Shown here piece after piece: positions 1-5,790 of a DNA stretch of 7,709 nt. The DNA lies in the NCBI GenBank assembly GCA_025936275.1, contig JAICTR010000121.1:1-7709 (forward strand), written 5' to 3'. Under the pieces are notes generated by a model. The model was not told where the DNA came from. It saw only the letters and a program-made list of their open reading frames with translations, and searched no databases. The stretch's first letter is position 1; every line of letters begins with the position of its first letter. The position numbers were made by a program, and so were the translations under genes. The DNA is from Burkholderiales bacterium (lineage in GTDB: Bacteria > Pseudomonadota > Gammaproteobacteria > Burkholderiales > Usitatibacteraceae).

Positions 1-2086
1 CGCCTTCTTCCTGCCGGCCGGCCGCGGGCGCTTCGCCCTCGCGCAGGCGCCGGCCGCCCCCGCGCCGGTCCCGCCGAACGCGTTCCTGCGAATCGGCAAG
101 GACGGCACCTGCACCGTGCTCGTGAAGCACCTGGAGTTCGGCCAGGGCGTCACCACGTCGTTGCCGATGCTGCTCGCCGAGGAGCTGGAATGCGATTGGG
201 GCGAGGTGCGCTGGGAGCTCGCGCCGGCCGCGCCCGAGTACGCGCACACCGCGTTCGGCATCCAGATGACCGGCGGCTCCTCGAGCGTGTGGAACTCGTG
301 GGACCAATTGCGCACCGCCGGCGCGCAGGCGCGAACGATGCTCGTCGAGGCGGCCGCGAAGCAGTGGAAGGTTTCCGCGGACCAATGCCGCGCGGAGAAG
401 GGCCACGTCATCGGCCCGGGCAAGCGGCGACTCTCGTACGGGCAACTCACCGCGGCCGCGGCGAAGCTGCCCGTGCCGCCGCAGGTGGCGTTGAAGCCCT
501 CGAGCGAGTTCAAGCGCATCGGCACGTCGACGCGGCGCCTCGATTCCGCCGCGAAGGCGTCGGGCAGGGCCGCGTTCGGCATGGACGTGCAGAGGAAGGA
601 CTTGCACACGGCGCTCCTCGCGCGGCCGCCGGTGTTCGGCGCGAAGGTGAAGTCGATCAACGCCGACAAGGTGAAGCAGGTGAAGGGCGTGAGCCATGTC
701 GTGGTGACGCCCCACGGCGTGGCGGTGGTCGCGGAGCATTTCTGGGCGGCGAAGAAGGGTCGCGACGCGCTGGAGGTCGAGTGGAACCTCGGGGCGCGCG
801 CTTCGCTTTCGAGCAGCGCCATCTCCACGCAGATGCGCGAGGCGGCGAAGCTTCCCGGCAAAGTGGCGCACGCGCCGGAAAAGCCCGACGCGATCAAATC
901 CGCCGCACGCACCGTCAGCGCCGAATACGAGGTGCCATTCCTCGCCCATGCGCCGATGGAGCCGCTCAACTGCACGGTGGAGCTGCGCGAGGGCGAAGCG
1001 CAGATCTGGGCCGGCACGCAGTTCCAGGGCGTCGATCATCCCGCTGCGGCGAAGGCGCTCGGCCTTCCGGTGGAGAAGGTGACGCTGCACACGATGCTCG
1101 CGGGCGGCGGTTTCGGCCGGCGCGCGAATCCGGCCTCCGACTTCGTGGTGCAGGCGTGCGAGATCGCGAAGCGCGCCAAGGTGCCGGTGAAATTGATCTG
1201 GACGCGCGAGGACGGCATTCGCGGCGGCTACTATCGGCCCGCGTTCGTGCACCAGGTCGAGGTGGGATTGGATTCCAGCGGCGCGATCGCCGCATGGAAC
1301 CATCGCCTCGCCGGTCCCTCGATCCTCGCCGGCACGCCCTTCGAGCCGATGATGGTGAAGGACGGCATCGACCCGACCTCCGTCGAGGGCGTGGCCGACA
1401 CGCCGTACGCGATTCCCAACTTCAACGTCACGCTGCACACGATCGATGCCGGCGTGCCGGTGCTCTGGTGGCGCTCCGTGGGTCATTCGCACACCGCGTT
1501 CGTCATGGAGACGATGATGGACGAGCTCGCCGCCGCCGCGGGCAAGGACCCGGTGGAATTCCGCCGCGCGCTCCTCGCCGACAAGCCGCGCGTGAAGAAC
1601 GTGCTCGACGTCGCGGCGGCGAGGGCCGGCTGGGGATCGCCGCTGCCGAAGGGCCGCGCGCGCGGCATCGCCGTGCACGAATCGTTCGGGAGCGTGTGCG
1701 CGCAGGTGGCGGAAGTGTCCATCGAGGAGGGCGCGCCGCGCGTGCCCCGCATCGTCGCGGCATTCGATTGCGGCCTCGCCGTGAATCCGCTCGGTGTGGA
1801 GGCGCAGGTGCAGAGCGCGATCGCGTTCGGCCTCGGCGCGGCGCTCTTCAGCGAGGTGACGCTCGAGGAAGGACGCGTGAAGCAATCGAACTTCCACGAC
1901 TACCGGGTGCTGCGCCTCTCGGAGATGCCGAAGATCGAGGTGCATCTCACCGGCGGGGGCGAGAAGCCCACCGGCGTGGGCGAGCCCGGCACGCCGCCCG
2001 TCGCGCCCGCCGTGGCGAACGCGCTCTTCGCGCTCACCGGCAAGCGCGCGCGGCGCCTGCCCCTCGCGGCGACGCAGTGGACGTGA
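1..2086 (+). CDS. Molybdenum hydroxylase large subunit, IorB-type (xanthine dehydrogenase family), 5' partial
   Basis: This is the catalytic, molybdopterin-binding subunit of a xanthine dehydrogenase-superfamily hydroxylase that oxidises aldehydes or N-heterocycles with water as oxygen donor. The frame is open from base 2, so the true start lies upstream; 694 residues are visible against roughly 720-750 for the family. The first visible residues (FFLPAGRGRFALAQA, then a Pro/Ala linker and NAFLRIG) resemble the end of the Tat signal that IorB-like proteins carry, which suggests a periplasmic location; the twin-arginine motif itself is off the window. Visible motifs: EFGQG near the start, the cofactor-binding GGGFGRR (bases 1103-1123), WWRSVGHSH, characteristic of IorB-like proteins, and GVGEPGTPP near the C-terminus, whose Glu (bases 1982-1984) is the expected catalytic base. 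The usual [2Fe-2S] partner subunit is not in the window and would be expected upstream. The substrate cannot be told from the sequence. Family assignment is sure; the isoquinoline name is only by similarity. Confidence 0.93.
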   Translation, partial: AFFLPAGRGRFALAQAPAAPAPVPPNAFLRIGKDGTCTVLVKHLEFGQGVTTSLPMLLAEELECDWGEVRWELAPAAPEYAHTAFGIQMTGGSSSVWNSWDQLRTAGAQARTMLVEAAAKQWKVSADQCRAEKGHVIGPGKRRLSYGQLTAAAAKLPVPPQVALKPSSEFKRIGTSTRRLDSAAKASGRAAFGMDVQRKDLHTALLARPPVFGAKVKSINADKVKQVKGVSHVVVTPHGVAVVAEHFWAAKKGRDALEVEWNLGARASLSSSAISTQMREAAKLPGKVAHAPEKPDAIKSAARTVSAEYEVPFLAHAPMEPLNCTVELREGEAQIWAGTQFQGVDHPAAAKALGLPVEKVTLHTMLAGGGFGRRANPASDFVVQACEIAKRAKVPVKLIWTREDGIRGGYYRPAFVHQVEVGLDSSGAIAAWNHRLAGPSILAGTPFEPMMVKDGIDPTSVEGVADTPYAIPNFNVTLHTIDAGVPVLWWRSVGHSHTAFVMETMMDELAAAAGKDPVEFRRALLADKPRVKNVLDVAAARAGWGSPLPKGRARGIAVHESFGSVCAQVAEVSIEEGAPRVPRIVAAFDCGLAVNPLGVEAQVQSAIAFGLGAALFSEVTLEEGRVKQSNFHDYRVLRLSEMPKIEVHLTGGGEKPTGVGEPGTPPVAPAVANALFALTGKRARRLPLAATQWT

Positions 2087-2102
2087 TTCGCGGGGATTGA
2101 AA

Positions 2103-2177
2103 GCGGCGCCGCCTGCCGCCATGTGAAATCGCGCGGAACACCGCCCCGTATGCGGCGGTCTCAGGTGCGGCGCCGCA
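2103..2177. repeat. Pair of GC-rich palindromes in the gap after the hydroxylase gene
   Basis: The 118-base gap between the hydroxylase stop and the next start holds the palindrome GCGGCGCCGC twice, at 2103-2112 and at 2167-2176; the second copy extends to a perfect 12-mer, TGCGGCGCCGCA (2166-2177). Between them a short hairpin can form (ACCGCC at 2140-2145 with GGCGGT at 2154-2159, 8-base loop). There is no T-run after any of these, so none is a convincing intrinsic terminator. In DNA this GC-rich such palindromes also arise by chance; a role as operator or transcript-end structure is only a possibility. Confidence 0.3.
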
Positions 2178-2204
2178 TCGGTTGCGCCGCGCCGGGAGCC
2201 CATC

Positions 2205-2378
2205 ATGCAGATCCATCTTGGAAGCGAATGGCGCAAGGCGTTGCGCAGGATCCTGCGCAATCCGGTGGTCGAGGTCGTGGCCGCGATCGTGCTGGTGCTG
2301 GTCGCCGCCTGGTTCGTGATCCAGAGCGAGGCCGAGCACCGCGCGACGCTCTTCCCGCTGCTCTTCGGCCACAAGTAG
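2205..2378 (+). CDS. Small single-pass membrane protein (57 aa), function unknown
   Basis: I do not recognise this protein. The ATG at 2205 is preceded by GGGAG at 2194-2198, a well-spaced ribosome binding site (6 bases between), and the frame ends at TAG 2376-2378. Third codon positions are almost all G or C, as in the neighbouring real genes. The 57 residues have an N-terminal basic amphipathic stretch (R10, K11, R14, R15, R18), one hydrophobic segment at about residues 21-39 (VVEVVAAIVLVLVAAWFVI), and a short tail ending LFPLLFGHK. The charge pattern predicts the N-terminus in the cytoplasm and the tail in the periplasm. It lies between the hydroxylase subunit and the XdhC gene, 40 bases before the latter, so it is probably co-transcribed. 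It could help anchor or assemble the enzyme, or be unrelated to it. Coding status is likely; function is open. Confidence 0.72.
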   Translation: MQIHLGSEWRKALRRILRNPVVEVVAAIVLVLVAAWFVIQSEAEHRATLFPLLFGHK

Positions 2379-2418
2379 CGCGCGCCTGGCCCGCGGAAGG
2401 CGGGTGTAAGATCGGCGC

Positions 2419-3393
2419 ATGCAAAGCCTCGACCTCGATGTCCTCGAGCGCGCGCTGGAATGGCGCCGCGCGGGACGGCGCGCGTGGCTCCTCACCGTGT
2501 CACGCACCTTCGGCGCGAGCCCGCGTCCGCCCGGCTCGCTCGCCGCGATCCGCGACGACGGCATCCTCGTGGGCTCGGTCTCCGGCGGCTGCATCGAGGA
2601 CGACCTCGTGCGCCGGCGCGACGAGTACGCGGGCCGCAAGCCGCAGTTCGTTTCCTATGGCGTGACTGCGGACGAAGCGCGCCGCTTCGGCCTGCCGTGC
2701 GGCGGCGAGGTGGAAATCCTCGTCGAGCCCGAGGTCTCCATCGCCGAGCTGGAAGCGCTCCTCGCGCGCATCGCCGAGGGACGCATCGTCGCGCGCCACG
2801 TGGCTCTCGCGAGCGGCGCGTGGAGCTTCGGCGCGGCCTCGCCGAACGACGAATGCGAGCGTACCGAAACGCGTTTCACCAGCGTGCACGGCCCGCGCTG
2901 GCGCATGCTCGTGATCGGCGCCTCCGAGATCGCGCATTATCTCGCCGAGGTCGCCGCCACCGTGGACTACCAGATGTTCGTCTGCGATCCGCGGGAGGAG
3001 TACCGCAGCGCCTGGCGCTCGCCGGGCGCGAAGTGGATCGAGGGCATGCCGGACGACGCGGTGCTCGCGTTCCGTCCCGATCCGCACAGCGTGATCCTCA
3101 CCGTCTCCCACGATCCGAAGCTCGACGACATGGCACTCCTCGAGGCGCTGAAGAGCGATGCGTTCTACGTGGGCGCGGTGGGCTCCTCGCGCACCAGCGC
3201 CGAGCGCCGCAAGCGCCTCGCGCAGTTCGACCTCACCGCGCAGCAGATCGCGCGGCTGCGCGGTCCGGTGGGCCTTTCGATCGGCTCGCGCACGCCGCCC
3301 GAGATCGCGGTCGCGATCCTCGCCGACCTCATCGCCTCGCGCAACGGCGTGATGCTCGACAAGGCCGAGGACGCCGGGCAGAAGCGGGCTTAG
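2419..3393 (+). CDS. XdhC/CoxF-family molybdenum hydroxylase maturation factor
   Basis: Proteins of this family bind the molybdenum cofactor in the cytoplasm, take part in its sulfuration and pass it to the large subunit of xanthine dehydrogenase-type enzymes. The protein is 324 residues, normal for the two-domain form. The N-terminal XdhC/CoxI domain shows GASPRPPGS (residues 32-40), GSVSGGCIE (52-60) and GLPCGGEVEI (91-100), with the conserved cysteines C58 and C94. The C-terminal Rossmann-like XdhC_C domain begins at MLVIGASEIA (163-172), has FVCDPREEY (187-195) and VGAVGSSRT (251-259), and ends with the typical GPVGLSIGSRTPPEIA (282-297). The Rossmann loop reads GASEIA, where many relatives have GAGHVA, an oddity that may just mark a subfamily. 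The ribosome binding site is weak: GGAAGG lies about 16 bases before the ATG. Its position after the hydroxylase gene and 21 bases before the MobA-like gene fits a dedicated maturation role. The family call is sure. Confidence 0.93.
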   Translation: MQSLDLDVLERALEWRRAGRRAWLLTVSRTFGASPRPPGSLAAIRDDGILVGSVSGGCIEDDLVRRRDEYAGRKPQFVSYGVTADEARRFGLPCGGEVEILVEPEVSIAELEALLARIAEGRIVARHVALASGAWSFGAASPNDECERTETRFTSVHGPRWRMLVIGASEIAHYLAEVAATVDYQMFVCDPREEYRSAWRSPGAKWIEGMPDDAVLAFRPDPHSVILTVSHDPKLDDMALLEALKSDAFYVGAVGSSRTSAERRKRLAQFDLTAQQIARLRGPVGLSIGSRTPPEIAVAILADLIASRNGVMLDKAEDAGQKRA

Positions 3394-3414
3394 GCCCGCG
3401 CTTTCGCATTCCCG

Positions 3415-4005
3415 ATGGAGATCCGCGCGCTGCTGCTCTGCGGTGGCGCCTCGCGGCGCTTCGGTTCCAACAAGTTGTTGGCTTGCATTCCCGGTGAGGA
3501 ATCGCGCGGGGCGATCGTGGCACGGGCTGCGATGAACCTGCGTGATGGCGCCGGGACGCCGCTCGCGATCGTGCCGGTGGGTGCGCGAGAGCTGCGCGCG
3601 GTGCTCGAGCCGCTCGGTTGCGAAGTCGTGGAGTCCGATCGCACGGCGCTCGGCATGGGGGCGAGCCTCGCCGCGGCGGTGGGCGCGACCGATCGTGCGG
3701 ATGGATGGATCGTGGCGTTGGGCGATATGCCGCTCGTCGCGCCGGCCACGATTCGTGCGGTGCGCGATGCGCTCGTGGAGGGGGCGATCATCGCCGCGCC
3801 GGTGAGCGCGACGACTGGCGCGCGCGGCCATCCGGTGGGATTCGGTGCGGCGCTGCGCGCGGAGCTCCTCTCGCTCGAGGGCGACGTCGGCGCACGCGGC
3901 GTGATCGAGCGCCATCGCGACGCGCTTCGCGTCTTGCCCGTGGATGACGTGGGCATCCTCGTCGACCTCGATACGCCGGAGCAGCTGTCCGCGTTTCGCC
4001 GCTGA
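3415..4005 (+). CDS. MobA/MocA-like molybdenum cofactor nucleotidyltransferase
   Basis: This NTP-transferase-fold enzyme most likely joins CTP to molybdopterin-Mo to make the molybdopterin cytosine dinucleotide used by xanthine dehydrogenase-family enzymes. CTP rather than GTP is inferred from the neighbours, not read from a motif. The 196 residues match the family length. Visible motifs: the nucleotide-binding loop LLCGGASRRFGSNKL (residues 7-21), GMGASL (80-85), the metal-binding GDMPL (103-107), GHPVGFG (138-144), GDVGAR (156-161) and the terminal DLDTPEQL (184-191). The start at 3415 puts the first strand (EIRALLLCGG) directly at the N-terminus as expected, though no good ribosome binding site precedes it. 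Lying 21 bases after the XdhC stop, it may depend on translation of that gene. Codon use looks slightly less GC-biased than in the XdhC gene. What is known of the family: XdhC and MocA homologues are often adjacent or fused. Confidence 0.9.
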   Translation: MEIRALLLCGGASRRFGSNKLLACIPGEESRGAIVARAAMNLRDGAGTPLAIVPVGARELRAVLEPLGCEVVESDRTALGMGASLAAAVGATDRADGWIVALGDMPLVAPATIRAVRDALVEGAIIAAPVSATTGARGHPVGFGAALRAELLSLEGDVGARGVIERHRDALRVLPVDDVGILVDLDTPEQLSAFRR

Positions 4006-4011
4006 ATTTCT

Positions 4012-4104
4012 CCCTCCCCCTTGGGGGAGGGTCGGGGAGAGGGTCGCCAAAAAAAATTCTCCCGTCGCCTGACCCTCTCCCCGGCCCTCTCCCAAGGGAG
4101 AGGG
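4012..4104. repeat. Nested inverted repeat (REP/MITE-like), two 34-nt arms each forming a hairpin
   Basis: The left arm (4012-4045) and the reverse complement of the right arm (4071-4104) agree at 31 of 34 positions. The outer 20 bases of each arm are themselves a perfect palindrome: CCCTCCCCC-TT-GGGGGAGGG on the left (4012-4031) and CCCTCTCCC-AA-GGGAGAGGG on the right (4085-4104). The arms can therefore pair with each other in one long stem or fold as two separate hairpins. Two of the three arm differences are compensatory within the small hairpins (a C-G pair on the left, T-A on the right). The 25-base spacer contains a run of eight A (4049-4056). Similar 'CCCTCTCCC' intergenic repeats are common in proteobacterial chromosomes. 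It begins 6 bases after the MobA-like stop and may slow or end transcription there, but no T-run follows on the + strand. Confidence 0.85.
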
Positions 4105-4145
4105 GGCACTGCGCTTCATGCGATCATTCGCAGACGATCGACGAG

Positions 4146-4156
4146 AGGAGGAGAGG
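4146..4156 (+). promoter_or_regulatory. Strong ribosome binding site for the alcohol dehydrogenase gene
   Basis: AGGAGGAGAGG at 4146-4156 contains a near-consensus AGGAGG with about 6 bases to the ATG at 4158. It is by far the strongest Shine-Dalgarno sequence in the window. It fixes the start of the dehydrogenase gene and suggests independent, efficient translation compared with the genes upstream. The 41 bases between the repeat and this site show no clear promoter boxes. Confidence 0.8.
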
Positions 4157-4157
4157 C

Positions 4158-5282
4158 ATGAAGATCCGCGGTGCCGTGCTGAACGCGATGGGAGCCGAGC
4201 CGCCATACGACAAGACGCGGCCGCTCGCGATCGACGAGATGGAGCTGAAAGCGCCCGGTCCCGGAGAGGTGCTGGTGCGCATCGCGGCGGCGGGCCTCTG
4301 CCACTCCGACCTCTCGGTCATCAACGGCGATCGCCCGCGGCCCACGCCGATGCTGCTCGGGCACGAGGCGGCGGGCGTGGTGGAAGCGCTCGGCGACGGT
4401 GTCGCCGATCTCGCGAAGGGCGATCACGTGGTGCTGGTCTTCGTCCCGAGCTGCGGCCATTGCCTGCCGTGCATGGAAGGGCGCCCGGCGCTTTGCGAGA
4501 CCGGCGCCGCGTCGAACACCGCCGGCGCGCTCGCGGGCGGCCACCGCCGGATCTTTCGCGGCGGCGACACGATCAACCATCACATGGGCTGCTCGGCGTT
4601 CGCGGATCACGCGGTGGTGTCGCGCAACTCGCTCGTGAAAGTGGATCCCGAGTTGCCGCTCGAGGAAGCGGCGCTCTTCGGCTGCGCGGTGTTGACCGGC
4701 GTCGGTGCCGTGGTGAACACGGCGAAGGTGCCGATGGGCGCCACGGTCGCGATCGTGGGCCTCGGCGGCGTGGGGCTCGCCGCGTTGCTGGGCGCCGTGG
4801 CCGCGGGTGCCAGCCGCATCGTCGCGGTGGACCTCGCGAAGGACAAGCGCGACTTCGCCATGACGCTCGGCGCCACCGATGCGTTCGACGCGGCGGCGCC
4901 GGATGCGATCGAGGCGATCCGCAAGGCGACCGGCGGCGGCGTGGACTTCGCGCTCGAGTTCGCGGGCTCCGTGAAGGCGATGGACCTCGCGTATCGCATC
5001 ACGCGCCGCGGCGGCACCACGGTGACCGCCGGCTTGCCGCATCCCACCGCCACCTTCGCCTTGCCGCCGACCCATCTCGTCGCCGAGGAGCGCACGGTGA
5101 AGGGCAGTTACATCGGTACCTGCGTTCCGGCGCGCGACCTGCCGCGCTACGTGGCGCTCTATCGCCAGGGGAAGCTCCCTGTCGACAAGCTCCTCACGCA
5201 TCGCCTGAAGCTCGACGAGATCAACGCCGGATTCGAGCGACTGCGCGAGGGCAAGGCCGTGCGGCAGGTCGTGCTGTTCTAG
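4158..5282 (+). CDS. Zinc-dependent alcohol dehydrogenase, medium-chain (MDR) superfamily, class III-like
   Basis: The enzyme is a cytoplasmic, NAD(P)-dependent oxidoreductase interconverting an alcohol and an aldehyde; the substrate is not evident. It has 374 residues, full length for the family. Catalytic zinc ligands are C48 (in GLCHSD), H69 (GHE, with E70) and C176 (GCAVLTG). The structural zinc loop is intact, with C99, C102, C105 and C113 (CGHCLPC then RPALC). The Rossmann domain carries GLGGVG (201-206), and D225 at the end of the second strand (IVAVD) favours NAD over NADP. The segment between the structural zinc loop and the nucleotide domain (GGHRRIF...HHMGCSAFADHAVVS) and the overall length fit class III-like bacterial dehydrogenases, but the sequence is not a typical glutathione-dependent formaldehyde dehydrogenase. 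It follows the hydroxylase cluster in the same direction, so it might supply aldehyde to that enzyme. The intervening repeat and its own strong ribosome binding site leave this as a guess. Confidence 0.93.
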   Translation: MKIRGAVLNAMGAEPPYDKTRPLAIDEMELKAPGPGEVLVRIAAAGLCHSDLSVINGDRPRPTPMLLGHEAAGVVEALGDGVADLAKGDHVVLVFVPSCGHCLPCMEGRPALCETGAASNTAGALAGGHRRIFRGGDTINHHMGCSAFADHAVVSRNSLVKVDPELPLEEAALFGCAVLTGVGAVVNTAKVPMGATVAIVGLGGVGLAALLGAVAAGASRIVAVDLAKDKRDFAMTLGATDAFDAAAPDAIEAIRKATGGGVDFALEFAGSVKAMDLAYRITRRGGTTVTAGLPHPTATFALPPTHLVAEERTVKGSYIGTCVPARDLPRYVALYRQGKLPVDKLLTHRLKLDEINAGFERLREGKAVRQVVLF

Positions 5283-5289
5283 CGCGCGC

Positions 5290-5790
5290 TCAGCGCGGCA
5301 CGAACTGCCCGGTGCGCGGATCGACGTAGCCGCCGGGGAGCGGCTGCAGCACGTGGCCGGTCGCGGGATCGATCGCGACGTTGCCCGATGGCGCGGCGAC
5401 GCTCCCGGTGCGCGGATTCACCGCGAGCGATTTCGGCGGCTCCAGCACCTCGACATGCGCCACGCCCGGCGGGGGCGGCACGGCCACGTCTTGCGGCGGC
5501 AGCGGACGCACCACGCTCGGGTACGGATCGATCGCGGCGCGCGGCGGGAGCTTCGTCGGCGCGGGCGGCACCGTGCGTCCGGCGGGACTCTTCAGCAGTC
5601 CGGCGAGCTCCTCGCGCGCCGCCTCGCGTTGCGGCATCGTGGAATCGGCGCTGCGGATCACGGCTTCCAGCGCGTGCATGCGCTCGACGATCGGCGCGGG
5701 CGGCGGCCACTGCGTGTCGTCCACGGCGAAGGCCGTGATCGGCAGCAGCCCGAGCACCGCGGCGGCGAGCGCTGCGCGCATCACCGTCAT
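5290..5790 (-). CDS. Secreted proline-rich protein with C-terminal DPxTG repeats, function unknown
   Basis: I do not recognise a family. The ATG at 5790 overlaps the stop of the upstream DUF1684 gene as ATGA, and AAGGCGGG sits just before it. A second in-frame ATG at 5781 is possible but lacks a clear ribosome binding site. The 166 residues begin with a clear signal peptide (about residues 1-22, cleavage after AFA), so the protein is probably periplasmic. Residues 29-69 (PPAPIVERMHALEAV onward) look helical and charged. Residues 75-119 are rich in proline. The C-terminus consists of three degenerate units: AVNPRTGSV (123-131), AIDPATGHV (139-147) and YVDPRTGQF (155-163), each with [N/D]P-x-TG and spaced by about 16 residues. 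There are no cysteines. Its place as the last gene after waaF and a DUF1684 gene suggests a cell-envelope role. The + strand dehydrogenase gene ends 7 bases from its stop. Confidence 0.82.
   Translation of the reverse strand: MTVMRAALAAAVLGLLPITAFAVDDTQWPPPAPIVERMHALEAVIRSADSTMPQREAAREELAGLLKSPAGRTVPPAPTKLPPRAAIDPYPSVVRPLPPQDVAVPPPPGVAHVEVLEPPKSLAVNPRTGSVAAPSGNVAIDPATGHVLQPLPGGYVDPRTGQFVPR

Noticed and set aside
190..2100. A 636-residue open frame on the + strand inside the hydroxylase gene
   Set aside because: The product is Arg/Gly/Ala-rich low-complexity sequence, while the other frame carries every conserved molybdenum hydroxylase motif.
4046..4070. The A8 run in the repeat spacer, read on the minus strand as a terminator T-run
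   Set aside because: No minus-strand gene ends there, and the T-run is not directly preceded by a stem in that orientation.
4012..4104. The repeat read as a CRISPR array or an insertion-sequence end
   Set aside because: There are only two inverted arms with one spacer, no direct repeats, and no transposase or cas gene in the window.
4121..4140. CGATC/GATCG dyad before the alcohol dehydrogenase gene as an operator
   Set aside because: Only five base pairs with a 10-base loop, which is too weak to separate from chance.
2500..4206. A 568-residue open frame on the minus strand opposite XdhC and the MobA-like gene
   Set aside because: It is rich in Arg, Ala and His with no domain pattern, runs across two well-supported genes and the repeat, and is the usual by-product of high GC at third codon positions.
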